Positions 9,517 to 18,414 of a stretch of 64,000 bases of DNA are shown piece after piece (the first letter of the stretch is position 1; each line of letters begins with the position of its first letter). The notes beneath the pieces were generated by a model. The model was not told the DNA's origin, searched no databases, and was given only the letters and a program-made list of their open reading frames with translations. The translations under genes were made by a program, and so were the position numbers. The DNA comes from Pelovirga terrestris. Its GTDB lineage: Bacteria > Desulfobacterota > Desulfuromonadia > Desulfuromonadales > Geopsychrobacteraceae. The stretch is taken from NCBI RefSeq assembly GCF_014773365.1, contig NZ_JACWUN010000004.1:62001-126000 (forward strand), in the 5' to 3' direction.

Positions 9517-9876
9517 ATGAAAAGGACTCTGATGTTGTTATTGGCAGCAAGTTTATTTCTGGTAAGTCCGACGCTGGCAACAGCGGCACGTGGTGATGGT
9601 TATGGTGGTGGACCGCAGGTTGTTACCAGGGAAAAGGTGGTCATTTACCAAACCACCCAGCAACGTGACCATCGTTACGATCGATCGGACCGGCGGGATT
9701 ACCGGCAGACCAGAAACTATCGCCGCCCACCGCGTCATGCGCCGGCCCATGGTTACGATAAAAACCATCATTCATACCGTCACCAGCCAAAAAAAGTAGC
9801 AAGGCATCACGCACCGGCTCGTGGCAGTTCGGTCATTATTGGGGTACCCAATATTATCATTCACCTTGGGTTTTAA
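9517..9876 (+). CDS. Small secreted His/Arg/Tyr-rich protein
   Basis: ATG 9517 is chosen because AAGGAGG stands six bases upstream and the product then begins with a clean signal peptide (MKRTLMLLLAASLFLVSPTLATA). The mature ~95 residues are unusually rich in histidine, arginine and tyrosine, with low-complexity stretches such as DRRDYRQTRNYRRPPRH, and end in a hydrophobic VIIGVPNIIIHLGF. It is probably periplasmic or surface-exposed. Metal or polyanion binding is possible, but nothing in the sequence proves it. An intrinsic terminator follows. Confidence 0.75.
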   Translation: MKRTLMLLLAASLFLVSPTLATAARGDGYGGGPQVVTREKVVIYQTTQQRDHRYDRSDRRDYRQTRNYRRPPRHAPAHGYDKNHHSYRHQPKKVARHHAPARGSSVIIGVPNIIIHLGF

Positions 9877-9930
9877 TCAGCAGATGAACTGATAAAGATG
9901 AACGGACAAAGGTTATCAGCGGGGCAAAAC

Positions 9931-9967
9931 AAAAAAGGGTCGTCGGGTATTCGGCGTCCTTTTTTTG
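9931..9967 (+). terminator. Rho-independent terminator after the secreted protein
   Basis: A run of A, a GGTCGTCG/CGGCGTCC stem (one T-T mismatch, one wobble) with a GGTATT loop, and a run of seven T lie 55 bp after the stop at 9876. Confidence 0.65.
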
Positions 9968-10034
9968 TTGCCGGAGACAAAAAAACAATGAATGGTTTTT
10001 GCAGCGGTTTATCCTGTCCGGGCAGACGAAAAAC

Positions 10035-11363
10035 ATGGATGTGATCTTTGGATTTTTCCCGCCGACGGCGAATCCTCCCTCGAAGCAACCGATGCTGACT
10101 CTGCTCAAGCAGGCACGGGCGTATGGCTTGGGCGTGGTCCTGGCAACCCAGAACCCGGTCGATCTCGACTACAAGGGACTTGCCAATACCGGTACCTGGC
10201 TGATTGGGCGCCTGCAAACCGATCGCGACAAAGCGCGGGTGCTGGATGGTCTGGAGAGCGCTAGCCAGGGAGCCGGTGAAGGATTCGCGCGGGCCGCTGA
10301 CCATGAACCAGATCAAACTGCTGACCGGATCTGCGACCCCGTCCCCGCTTCCCGCTACTAAACCGGCGGTGTTCAGGGATACCGCAAATCGCAATACGAC
10401 TGACAGCATGACTTCCGCGCCGGCAGAGATGGAGACGTCCCTGTCGGCACCGCTCGTGTCACGCTCCAAGTTGCCACCCGGGGTAGAAGAAATTTTTCTG
10501 CGCCCACGTCATCCGGGAGCCTCGTCGATCCATTATCGACCGCTTATCTTTGCTGAAGCGCGCCTGCATTTTGTCAATGCCAGATCCCGGATCGATTGCT
10601 GGCAGACTGTGCAGCTCATGCATCCGGTTGTTGAACACAGTGAAAAATTCGCTTGGAACCAGGCCGATCAGTCGTTGACCGAGCTGGCGGCCTTTGATCG
10701 CCAACCCCTCGCCGGGGCAGAGTTTGCCGCAGTGCCCGACGCCAGCGTGCGACCGAATCAGATCAAGACCTGGGGGAAGATGCTGCCGGCGCATATTTAC
10801 CAGGAAATCACCCTTTAACTGCAAACCTGTCCAGAAGTGAAACTGTCATCAACCCTGGAGGAGACAGAAGGCGACTTCAAAGCCCGTATTGCCCTTGCCT
10901 TACGCGAGAAACGTGACCATGAGATAGAAAAAATGCGCAAAAAATATGCAACCCGCCTCACGGCCTGCAGGAGCAGGTACGTAAGGCCCAGGTCCGGATA
11001 GAAAAATCGAAGGATCAATACGGCCAGCAGAAGATGACCACCGCGATTTCTTTCGGTGCCACCTTGCTGGGAGCGCTTTTGGGGCGTAAAGCCGTATCTG
11101 CCGGCACCCTGGGCCGGGCAACCACCACCATGCGTGGCGGTGCCCGCACCGCCGCTAAAAAGCGCGACATCGATGAGGCGTCTGCGTCCCTGGCCGCAGT
11201 GGAAAGTCGCTATGATGCACTGGAAGCGGAACTGGAAACGAAACTGCAACGCATTCAGGATGAGTATAATATCGATCAGGTGCGGATTGAGACCATCCAC
11301 ATCCGTCCGCGCAAGACCGACATATCAGTCACTACGGTTGGGCTGGCATGGATGCCTGAATGA
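10035..11363 (+). pseudogene. Decayed HerA-like ATP-binding protein
   Basis: Three frames together give the C-terminal half of a HerA/DUF853-like ATPase. Frame one reads [32 protein letters not shown] and [11 protein letters not shown] (to ~10265). The next frame resumes at [14 protein letters not shown] (~10290), apparently after loss of about 30 codons. It hits a TAA at 10816-10818, reads on in frame to ~10957, then shifts again into GLQEQVRKAQVRIEKSKDQ and ends with the family tail (FGATLLGALLGRKAVS, IRPRKTDISVT) at 11363. The N-terminal half with the Walker A motif is absent. At least four lesions make it non-functional. Confidence 0.85.
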
Positions 11364-11446
11364 TGGGGTTTTGAGCTCCCCGTTGGTTCTGGGAACTGCT
11401 ATATCGTCTATTTTGGCGTGGCGTTATTCGTCGCGGGGAGGTCCCT

Positions 11447-11848
11447 TTGCCCTATCAAGCACTCGCAGACACCGTCCTGCTTCTCCATTTTGGCATCGTC
11501 ATCTTCGTGGTGTTGGGGCTTCCAGCCGTTCTTGTCGGCAACCGGAACGGCTGGCGCTGGGTCAACAGCCTGTGGTGGCGGCTGGCTCACTTGGGTACTA
11601 TTGTCATTGTTGTCTTGCAGGCCTGGTTGGGCCGCTACTGCTCACTTACGCGGCTTGAATCCTTCCTTCGGGAGCAAGCAGGTCAAGTCGGGTACCAACG
11701 GAGCTTCATCGAGCACTGGGTGCAGCATCTGCTCTACTTTGATGCGCCGATCTGGGGTTTTGCTGTGGTTTACACCGGTTTTGCGTTGTTGGTGGGCTGG
11801 GCCTGGTGGCGTTTTCCGCCGAGGTTGGGCAAGGACAAGGGCGTCTGA
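11447..11848 (+). CDS. DUF2784 family membrane protein
   Basis: A 133-residue protein with about four membrane helices. The pattern ADTVLLLHFGIVIFVVLGL, WWRLAHLGTIVIVVLQAWLGRYCSLT and FIEHWVQHLLYFDAPIW is typical of DUF2784, whose function is unknown. The start is TTG 11447, supported by GGGGAGG five bases upstream. It stands alone, between the decayed HerA-like gene and a toxin-antitoxin pair. Confidence 0.9.
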   Translation: MPYQALADTVLLLHFGIVIFVVLGLPAVLVGNRNGWRWVNSLWWRLAHLGTIVIVVLQAWLGRYCSLTRLESFLREQAGQVGYQRSFIEHWVQHLLYFDAPIWGFAVVYTGFALLVGWAWWRFPPRLGKDKGV

Positions 11849-11950
11849 CGCTGCGCAGGCGGGTTTTGAAGTGATTTTTGTAGGGTTAACGACAGCAATA
11901 ATAAAAGATCACACTTGACCAGACAGCTATTAGGACCTAAAGTATAACCA

Positions 11951-11968
11951 TAATATGGACCAATATTA
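11951..11968. promoter_or_regulatory. Palindromic operator of the RelB/RelE module
   Basis: TAATAT-GGACCA-ATATTA is a perfect inverted repeat ending 22 bp before the antitoxin start at 11991. Position and symmetry suggest the autoregulatory operator; no binding data. Confidence 0.5.
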
Positions 11969-11990
11969 AAACTAAATTATGGTGCCAATC

Positions 11991-12242
11991 ATGAAAACTT
12001 TATTAGCAAATTGCTCCGCAAGCATCTCCGAACTCAAGAAGAATCCCAGTGCCCTCATCGATCAGGCAGAAGGGGAGCCCATAGCTATTCTTAACCACAA
12101 CCGGCCCACCGCATATCTTATTCCGGCTGAAACATATGAACAACTGATGGAGAAACTCGAAGACTATCAGTTAGGTGTGATTGTAAGAGAAAGGCAAAAC
12201 GAAAAAATCTCTGCCATTGAAATGAATATTGATGAGTTATAA
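11991..12242 (+). CDS. RelB/StbD-Phd type antitoxin
   Basis: An 83-residue antitoxin. LLANCSASISELKKNPSALIDQAEGEPIAIL is the DNA-binding N-terminal half shared by YefM/Phd/StbD antitoxins, and the C-terminal tail (EKISAIEMNIDEL) would bind the toxin. I prefer ATG 11991 because family members begin close to that methionine; an in-frame ATG at 11979 would add four residues. The stop overlaps the toxin start by 11 bp, the usual translational coupling. Confidence 0.88.
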   Translation: MKTLLANCSASISELKKNPSALIDQAEGEPIAILNHNRPTAYLIPAETYEQLMEKLEDYQLGVIVRERQNEKISAIEMNIDEL

Positions 12243-12540
12243 ATACAACCTCAAATTCCTGCCAACAGCTCTTAAGGAGTGGAACAAACTCGATGGCTCC
12301 ATTCAGTCACAGCTCAAAAAGAAACTAAAAGAACGTCTCCAGGAACCCCATGTGCCGGCAAGTCAGCTTTCGGGTTTTGTCAATCATTACAAAATAAAAT
12401 TAAGGGCAAGTGGATACCGTCTCGTTTATGAAGTAAACGATCAAGAAATATGTGTTTTGGTGATAGCAGTTGGCAGAAGAGATAAAAAAGAAGTTTATAA
12501 GCAAGTTCAGCAACGGGTCATAAAACAACTAAAAGATTGA
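12232..12540 (+). CDS. RelE/StbE family toxin
   Basis: A 102-residue RelE-fold mRNA interferase. The core LKFLPTALKEWNKLDGSIQSQLKKKL and the C-terminal strands GYRLVYEVNDQEICVLVIAVGRR are diagnostic, with basic residues (R, K, R) where RelE contacts the ribosome. ATG 12232 lies inside the antitoxin stop region. A TTG one codon earlier is possible. It forms one operon with the antitoxin and is the only toxin-antitoxin module within the metabolic half of the window. Confidence 0.9.
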   Translation: MSYKYNLKFLPTALKEWNKLDGSIQSQLKKKLKERLQEPHVPASQLSGFVNHYKIKLRASGYRLVYEVNDQEICVLVIAVGRRDKKEVYKQVQQRVIKQLKD

Positions 12541-12629
12541 GTAAACCCTTCGCTGACAAACGATCTTAATAAGCGCAAATGGAAAAAGTACTCGTCAACA
12601 TTTGCCGGGGTGCAAGCCGTTTATCTCCC

Positions 12630-13217
12630 CTACCTCTTCTCCACCTTGTTCATCAGCGCCAGCAGCAGTCCCAGGGTGATAAAGGCGCCGGGCGGGAGGA
12701 TCATCAATATGACCGGTTGATAGCCGGCGCCGAAAACACTGAAGCCAAGAAACTCGCCGGCGCCGAATAGTTCACGAATGCCGCCCAGGATAAAGAGAAC
12801 CAGAGTAAATCCAGCCCCCATACCCAGGCCGTCGGCAACCGCATGGCTGACCGGATGTTTTGAGGCAAAAGCTTCAGCGCGCCCTAGAATCAGACAGTTG
12901 CAGACAATCAGGGGGATGAAGATCCCTAACGCCTGAAACAGCTCGTAGGCATAAGCCTCCATCACCAGTTGAACGACGGTGACAAAGGACGCAATGATCA
13001 GGATAAAACAGGGAATCCTGACCTTGGCGGGGATCAGATGGCGGAACAGGGCAACCACGGCATTGGAACACACCAGCACAAAGGCGGTGGCCAGCCCCAT
13101 GCCAAGGCCGTTTTCGGCACTGGTGGTAACCGCCAGCACCGGACATAACCCCAGCAGCAGTTTAAAAACCGCATTTTCCTTCCAGATGCCGCGCTTGAAA
13201 TCCGTTGCCAGGCTCAT
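12630..13217 (-). CDS. rnfE: Rnf complex subunit RnfE
   Basis: A 195-residue, six-helix membrane subunit of the ferredoxin:NAD+ oxidoreductase. FKRGIWKENAVFKLLLGLCPVLAV and GIFIPLIVCNCLILGRAEAFA are conserved in RnfE/NqrD; the cysteines in the symmetric helices help ligate the intramembrane iron centre shared with RnfA. The ATG overlaps the rnfG stop by four bases. It is the last gene of rnfABCDGE, and no terminator is obvious before 12541. Confidence 0.96.
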   Translation of the reverse strand: MSLATDFKRGIWKENAVFKLLLGLCPVLAVTTSAENGLGMGLATAFVLVCSNAVVALFRHLIPAKVRIPCFILIIASFVTVVQLVMEAYAYELFQALGIFIPLIVCNCLILGRAEAFASKHPVSHAVADGLGMGAGFTLVLFILGGIRELFGAGEFLGFSVFGAGYQPVILMILPPGAFITLGLLLALMNKVEKR

Positions 13218-13816
13218 GGGTTATCCCCCTGTGCGATGATTTTATCCTCATGCTCACGGTACAGTTCCAGGCCGGTTCGCACCGCCCCGACCACCGCCCG
13301 GGCGGAGATGGTGGCACCGGTCAGTTGGTCGAAATCACCCCCGTCCTTTTTGACTCGCCAATCATTGCGGTCAAGGGCCTTATCGACAAACAGCGCTTTG
13401 TACCAGGGTTCGTTGATTTTATCTCCCAGTCCCGGAGTTTCGGCGTGGGTGAGAATTTCTATCGCATGGACACGGTGGTCGGGGCGGATGCCGACCATCA
13501 CCGCGATGTTGCCACTGTAGCCATCAGGTGCCACCACCCGGAAGGCGGTGCCGACCAGTTGCTCCTCGTTACGTCCGCGGTAAAAAACCGTCTCGACTTC
13601 TCTTCCCTGGCGATCGCTGCCGGTGGTGATGGTCAGGGTGTCGCTATCGGGACTGTTGTCAAATGCCGGCAGGACGGCACTTAAGGCCCGCAGCATCTGC
13701 AGCCGGCGTTGCTCGGCTATCGGTTCGCGGGTGACGCTTTCAACTGCAGCCAGGATGCCGCCGGAAATCGCGGCGATCAGGGTCAGGGCAATGAGCAGGC
13801 GCGCAAATTCCTTCAT
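13214..13816 (-). CDS. rnfG: Rnf complex subunit RnfG (covalent FMN)
   Basis: A 200-residue subunit with one N-terminal membrane anchor (FARLLIALTLIAAISGGILAAV) and a periplasmic FMN-binding domain. The motif DQLTGATISARAVV contains the threonine to which FMN is attached by a phosphoester bond. Both ends overlap neighbouring genes by four bases. It passes electrons between the membrane flavin and iron subunits of the Rnf pump. Confidence 0.96.
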   Translation of the reverse strand: MKEFARLLIALTLIAAISGGILAAVESVTREPIAEQRRLQMLRALSAVLPAFDNSPDSDTLTITTGSDRQGREVETVFYRGRNEEQLVGTAFRVVAPDGYSGNIAVMVGIRPDHRVHAIEILTHAETPGLGDKINEPWYKALFVDKALDRNDWRVKKDGGDFDQLTGATISARAVVGAVRTGLELYREHEDKIIAQGDNP

Positions 13817-14814
13817 TGCACCCCTCCGGTTTCATGGTTGTGGCCCCCATAGATCTCCGCTTTGGTATAACGATCGATCAGTGGCGTGGTCGCGTTCATT
13901 AGCAGAATGGCGAAAGAAACCCCTTCCGGGTAGCCGCCGAACAGGCGGATCAGTACGGTCAGCAGACCGCAGCCACAGCCAAAAATCAGCATTCCTTTCG
14001 CCGTGATGGGGGAGGTGACCATATCGGTGGCCATAAAAAAGACGCCCAGCATCAGGCCCCCGGTCAGCAGGTGGAACAGCGGGCTGGGGTAGCGGGTCGG
14101 GTCAATCAGCCAGAAGATACCGGCCATGACAACGACACTGCCGATAAAGCTGACCGGAATGTGCCAGCTAATCACCCGCTTGAAAATAAGAAAGAGGCCT
14201 CCCAACAGCAGTACCAGTGCCGATACTTCCCCCAGGCTGCCTGCCATCAAGCCGTAAAAATAGCGGTCAAAGCCGCTGGTAGCCATCTCGGGCAACTGAC
14301 CGGTGAGCATCACCGCCGACTTCATTTCGCCCAGGGGGGTAGCGCTACTGACTGCATCAAACCCCATACTTAACGGGGCCGGTGCGGTCCAGCTGGTCAT
14401 CTGGACGGGGAAAGAAATAAGCAGGACAACGCGGGCCACCAGAGCCGGGTTAAAGGGGTTGTAGCCCAGACCACCAAAGATCATTTTACCGATGACAATA
14501 GCAATAGCAGCGCCCAGCAGGGCCAGCCACCAAGGGCTGGAGGGCGGCAGGTTGAGGGCCAGCAGGATGCCGGTCAGGACCGCCGAACCGTCATTGATGG
14601 AAAGCGGCTGCTTCATCAGTTTGCAGCACAGCGCCTCACAGGCAACGCACCCAAGGGTACAGATCAATAGCACCTTGAGGGCCGGTAGACCAAAAAATAC
14701 CACCGCAACGGCAATCGCCGGCAGGAGGGCATAGATCACCAGTCGCATGATTTTGTTGGTGGTGACCCCACTGTGGATGTGCGGTGATGAGGAAATATAC
14801 AGGGCTTTGTCCAC
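13813..14814 (-). CDS. rnfD: Rnf complex subunit RnfD
   Basis: A 333-residue membrane subunit with about nine or ten helices. SSPHIHSGVTTNKIMRLVIYALLPA is the family N-terminus, and VSSATPLGEMKSA carries the threonine for covalent FMN. I start it at GTG 14814, one base after the rnfC stop, with AAGGAA eight bases upstream. A longer reading frame reaches 14928 but would overlap rnfC by more than 110 bp and add an atypical N-terminus. Confidence 0.94.
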   Translation of the reverse strand: MDKALYISSSPHIHSGVTTNKIMRLVIYALLPAIAVAVVFFGLPALKVLLICTLGCVACEALCCKLMKQPLSINDGSAVLTGILLALNLPPSSPWWLALLGAAIAIVIGKMIFGGLGYNPFNPALVARVVLLISFPVQMTSWTAPAPLSMGFDAVSSATPLGEMKSAVMLTGQLPEMATSGFDRYFYGLMAGSLGEVSALVLLLGGLFLIFKRVISWHIPVSFIGSVVVMAGIFWLIDPTRYPSPLFHLLTGGLMLGVFFMATDMVTSPITAKGMLIFGCGCGLLTVLIRLFGGYPEGVSFAILLMNATTPLIDRYTKAEIYGGHNHETGGVQ

Positions 14815-14815
14815 G

Positions 14816-16132
14816 TCAATGTTTCCTTTTGTGTTCCATAATCGCGCCCTTAATTTCACGAATCGATTGAACCAGGGGCAGGGTCGCTGGACACTGGTAG
14901 GTACAACAGCCACATTCGATGCAGTCAAGGGCGTTGTGGGAGTCGGCCTTTTCTACCAGGCCGAGCCGCGCACAGAGGGCGATGACCGTCGGCTGCAGAT
15001 GGATTGGGCACACCTTGACGCATTGACCACAACGTATGCAGGGGCCAGGCTTTTTAACTGAGATATCCTGCTGACGTAGAACCAACAGCCCGGAGGTGCC
15101 ACGAATAACCGGTACCTCCAGGGATATCTGGGAATTACCCATCATCGGCCCGCCCAGAATAATTTTGCCCGGGTCATCGCTGAAGCCGCCGCACTGCTCA
15201 ATCAGATGGGTGAGGGGGGTGCCGATGGCGACCCTGAGGTTTTTGGGTGAGCGAACGCCGGTTCCGGTCACCGTTGTGATCCGTTCCACCAGGGGCCGAC
15301 CCAGATGCACAGCCGTGTTGACTGCTGCTGCGGTGCCGACATTCTGGACGACGGCGCCGCAATCCATCGGCAACTTGCCACTGGGCACCTGGCGGCCGGT
15401 GACCGCTTCGATCAGCTGTTTCTCCGCTCCTTGCGGATATTTCACCGGTAGCGGTTGCACCTGGATCGGGGTAGCGGTGCACAGCTGGCGCATGACGGCG
15501 ATGGCATCCGATTTATTGTTTTCGATGGCGAGAATGACCCGGTCAACGCCAAGAATTTTTCGCAGGATCAGAATCCCATCGACAATGGTTGAACCTTCTT
15601 CCAGCATCAGGCGATGGTCGCCGGTCAGGTAAGGCTCACATTCCACCCCGTTGATAATCAGGGTGTCGATCCGGCGATCCGGTGGCGGCGACAATTTAAT
15701 ATGGGTCGGAAAGGTGGCACCGCCGAGGCCAACAATGCCGGCTTGTCGTAATAACTGGCGTAACTCGTCGGGGTTCAGGCTGTCCGGGTCGCATGCCTGT
15801 AACCCTTCATGCCAGCGCTCATCACCATCGGGGCGGATAACGACAGCGGGTAACGGACGGCCAACCGGATGAAGTCGCGGTTCAATGGCGATCACCTCGC
15901 CCGAGGTCGGAGCATGGATCGGCACCGAAACCGGGCCGACGGCAGTTCCGATCTGCTCCCCTTTGGCAACCTGTTGGCCGACCGTGACACAACACTCTGC
16001 CGGCGCACCGATATGTTGCAGCATGGGAACAATCAGCTCGTTCGGCAGCGGACAGTTAACAATGGCCTTGCCGGCGGTGGTGGCTTTGTTGTCGGGGGGA
16101 TGAATCCCGCCCGGGAATGTTGGTAGCTTCAT
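14816..16132 (-). CDS. rnfC: Rnf complex subunit RnfC
   Basis: A 438-residue peripheral subunit that binds NADH and FMN. GGIHPPDNKATTAGKAI opens the protein; a glycine-rich loop (QAGIVGLGGATFPTHIKL) and GVECEPYLTGDHRLML form the flavin/nucleotide region, and two 4Fe-4S motifs (CIRCGQCVKVCP, CIECGCCTYQCP) lie near residues 365-410. It follows rnfB by 39 bp. The length is at the short end for RnfC, without the long repetitive tail seen in gammaproteobacteria. Confidence 0.96.
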   Translation of the reverse strand: MKLPTFPGGIHPPDNKATTAGKAIVNCPLPNELIVPMLQHIGAPAECCVTVGQQVAKGEQIGTAVGPVSVPIHAPTSGEVIAIEPRLHPVGRPLPAVVIRPDGDERWHEGLQACDPDSLNPDELRQLLRQAGIVGLGGATFPTHIKLSPPPDRRIDTLIINGVECEPYLTGDHRLMLEEGSTIVDGILILRKILGVDRVILAIENNKSDAIAVMRQLCTATPIQVQPLPVKYPQGAEKQLIEAVTGRQVPSGKLPMDCGAVVQNVGTAAAVNTAVHLGRPLVERITTVTGTGVRSPKNLRVAIGTPLTHLIEQCGGFSDDPGKIILGGPMMGNSQISLEVPVIRGTSGLLVLRQQDISVKKPGPCIRCGQCVKVCPIHLQPTVIALCARLGLVEKADSHNALDCIECGCCTYQCPATLPLVQSIREIKGAIMEHKRKH

Positions 16133-16171
16133 GGTGTGACACTTTTTTTGGTTGTTAAAGCCAGTCGAGTC

Positions 16172-17005
16172 CTAATCCGCAGGAGCGGTTGTTTTCGGGT
16201 CAGGGTCACCCACACTGCTGTTGTCAACCAGATCGCGGATACAGTTCATCGGACATTTGGCAATAGCCCGGGCCGCATGGTCTGCCTGAGTATAATTGAC
16301 TCGGGCGAGAAAGTTGTCGATGGTATAGGCCTCCGGGACGGTTTTTTTACAGATATTGCAGCCGATACAGCCGACCTGACAGTATTTCCGCACCTCGGCC
16401 CCTTTGTCGTGGCTGTTGCACAACACGTGGGTGGTCACCGCCTTGGGTGCCATGATCATCACCTGGCGGGGACAGGACTTGAGGCACTGCTCGCAGCCGG
16501 TACATTTGTCGCGATCAATAACAGCGAGATGCTCCGAGGTAATCGTGATCGCCCCAAAAAGACAGGCGCGTACACAGGAACCAAGACCCAGGCAGCCGCC
16601 GGGGCAGGATTTGGGGCCACCGGCCAGTTTTTGCGCGGCATTGCAGTCTTCCAGCCCCAGATAGTGATATTTTTGCCGGGCCAGATCATCCCCCCCCTGA
16701 CAGATCACCACCGCGACCGCTGGTTCTTTAGCCGTGATCTTGATCCCCAGAATAGCCGCCAGCGCTTCTGCTGTCTGCTGTCCGCCCGGTGGGCACAGAT
16801 TCGGAGCCAGCCGTCCTTCGGCCACAGCCCGGGCATAGCCGGAGCAGCCTGGTTCACCACAGGCCCCGCAGTTGACTCCCGGCAGTGCAGCCAGAATGGC
16901 CGCTTCTTTGGGATCCACCTCGACCGCAAATTTTTTGGCGGCTATCCCGAGAGCGGTAGCGGCGACCAGGCCGATGCCACCCAGGCAGGCTACGGCTGCA
17001 AGCAT
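16172..17005 (-). CDS. rnfB: Rnf complex subunit RnfB (polyferredoxin)
   Basis: A 277-residue iron-sulfur subunit. One N-terminal helix anchors it, then comes the 4Fe-4S domain GVNCGACGEPGCSGYARA, and then several CxxCxxCxxxC clusters (for example CTGCEQCLKSCP and CIGCNICKKTVP). It accepts electrons from ferredoxin. AAAAGGAAAAAGCTG precedes the ATG. It has more cluster motifs than the short enterobacterial RsxB and resembles the longer anaerobe type. Confidence 0.95.
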   Translation of the reverse strand: MLAAVACLGGIGLVAATALGIAAKKFAVEVDPKEAAILAALPGVNCGACGEPGCSGYARAVAEGRLAPNLCPPGGQQTAEALAAILGIKITAKEPAVAVVICQGGDDLARQKYHYLGLEDCNAAQKLAGGPKSCPGGCLGLGSCVRACLFGAITITSEHLAVIDRDKCTGCEQCLKSCPRQVMIMAPKAVTTHVLCNSHDKGAEVRKYCQVGCIGCNICKKTVPEAYTIDNFLARVNYTQADHAARAIAKCPMNCIRDLVDNSSVGDPDPKTTAPAD

Positions 17006-17024
17006 CAGCTTTTTCCTTTTCTCA

Positions 17025-17606
17025 TCACATTTTCACCAGTCCGGCAAAGCCCATAAACGCCAGTGACAATAACCCGGCGGTGATCAGGGCGATGGCGGTA
17101 CCGCGAAAGGCATCAGGAACCGGGCACAGGTCAATGCGTTCACGCAGTCCGGCAAACAGCACCATGGCCAGGGTAAAGCCGATCCCCGCACCAATGGCAA
17201 AGACCAGTGATTCAATAAACGAGTAAGAGTTCTGAATGTTAAGAACTGCGACCCCAAGAACGGCGCAATTGGTGGTAATCAGCGGTAGGAATATACCTAA
17301 CGATTGATAAAGGACCGGGCTGGTTTTCTGGACAATCATCTCTACCAGTTGCACCAGTGCCGCGATCACCAGAATAAACGCAATGGTTTGCAGATAATCG
17401 AGGTTAAAGGGGGCGAGAATGAAGTATTGAATGAACCAGGTGACGACGGATGCAACCGCCATAACAAAGATAACCGCCATCCCCATGCCGATGGAGGTCT
17501 CGACTTTTTTGGAGACGCCAAGAAACGGACAGATGCCTAAAAAGCGCGCCAGGACAAAATTGTTGACGAAAACGGCACTGACAAGAATCAGGATGAGGGA
17601 AACCAT
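17025..17606 (-). CDS. rnfA: Rnf complex subunit RnfA
   Basis: A 193-residue, six-helix membrane subunit homologous to Nqr[22 protein letters not shown] and [12 protein letters not shown] hold the conserved cysteines that ligate the intramembrane iron centre together with RnfE. It is the first gene of rnfABCDGE; gene order is the classical one. The complex couples ferredoxin oxidation and NAD+ reduction to sodium or proton transport. A plausible promoter lies 42-70 bp upstream. Confidence 0.96.
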   Translation of the reverse strand: MVSLILILVSAVFVNNFVLARFLGICPFLGVSKKVETSIGMGMAVIFVMAVASVVTWFIQYFILAPFNLDYLQTIAFILVIAALVQLVEMIVQKTSPVLYQSLGIFLPLITTNCAVLGVAVLNIQNSYSFIESLVFAIGAGIGFTLAMVLFAGLRERIDLCPVPDAFRGTAIALITAGLLSLAFMGFAGLVKM

Positions 17607-17647
17607 AAGCGACTCTCCGGTAGATATAACAACCGAGACGGCAAACC

Positions 17648-17676
17648 ATCATGAATGGCGGCAGGGGTTTTGTCAA
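17648..17676 (-). promoter_or_regulatory. Putative sigma-70 promoter of the rnf operon
   Basis: On the minus strand TTGACA (17671-17676) and CATGAT (17648-17653) are separated by 17 bp, about 42 bp before the rnfA start. The -35 is perfect and the -10 matches four of six positions. Confidence 0.45.
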
Positions 17677-17712
17677 AGAGATTTAATCAAACGCTGTTCG
17701 GCAGGAGGTGGG

Positions 17713-18414
17713 TCAGGTTGACGGATGGACGTGCTGCTTGAAATAGCGGCGTTCCGGCCGGCCGACGGTTCCATAAACCAACTCGGTGATCAGTTCGTTA
17801 TGAGCCACCAGGTATTCAAGGTAACGTCTTGCCGTGGTGCGTCCGGCGCCGATCATCGCCGCCACCTCTTCAGCACTTAAACCCTGGGGGTGAGGTTGAA
17901 CAAAAACCGCCTGGATTTTTTTCAGGGTCAGGGCGTCAATCCCTTTCGGGTAAATCGGCTCGCCCGCGGTGGCGGTCTTATAGGGATGCAGCAGGCGATC
18001 GACAGTGTGCTGATCCAGGGTTGCTTCAGCCGTCATGCGTAGGCGGTAGTCGCGGAAGCGCTCAAGGGCTTCTTTGAAGCGTTGAAACATAACCGGCTTG
18101 AGGATGTAGTCGAAGACACCACCATGGATAGCTTCCTGCAGAGGTTCCAGTTCTTTGGCTGCGGTGATCAGAATAACATCGGTTGCCTGGTGACGGGCAC
18201 GCAGGTTCCAGAGAATTTGGGTGCCCTTCCCTTCAGGAAGATACAGATCCAGCAGAATCAGGTCCGGTTTCAGCAGGGTACTCATCTTTTCTGCGTCTTC
18301 GAGGTTCCCGGCAATACCGCAAACACCGAAGCCGTCAACTTTTTCAGTGAAATGGCGGTGGATTTCGGCGATCTGGGGATCATCATCAACAATAAGAATT
18401 TGTAGCGTCATCAA
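17713..18414 (-). CDS. CitB/DcuR-type response regulator
   Basis: A 233-residue response regulator. The receiver domain shows the acidic pocket (LIVDDDPQ), the phosphoacceptor aspartate in LILLDLYLPEG and the lysine in YILKPV. The C-terminus is the helix-turn-helix of the CitB/DpiA/DcuR group (GLSAEEVAAMIGAGRTTARRYLEYL). The gene overlaps the sensor kinase by four bases. Its likely target is the divergent tctCBA operon for carboxylate uptake. It also lies 106 bp upstream of rnfA on the same strand, so read-through into rnf is possible. Confidence 0.94.
   Translation of the reverse strand: MMTLQILIVDDDPQIAEIHRHFTEKVDGFGVCGIAGNLEDAEKMSTLLKPDLILLDLYLPEGKGTQILWNLRARHQATDVILITAAKELEPLQEAIHGGVFDYILKPVMFQRFKEALERFRDYRLRMTAEATLDQHTVDRLLHPYKTATAGEPIYPKGIDALTLKKIQAVFVQPHPQGLSAEEVAAMIGAGRTTARRYLEYLVAHNELITELVYGTVGRPERRYFKQHVHPST

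Noticed and set aside
14815-14928. Longer rnfD start inside rnfC
   Set aside because: It would overlap rnfC by more than 110 bp and add a non-homologous lead; GTG 14814 fits the family start and has a ribosome site.
16136-17056. 306-codon plus-strand frame opposite rnfB
   Set aside because: rnfB shows all its cysteine motifs on the other strand; this frame has no domain and only reflects GC-rich codon structure.
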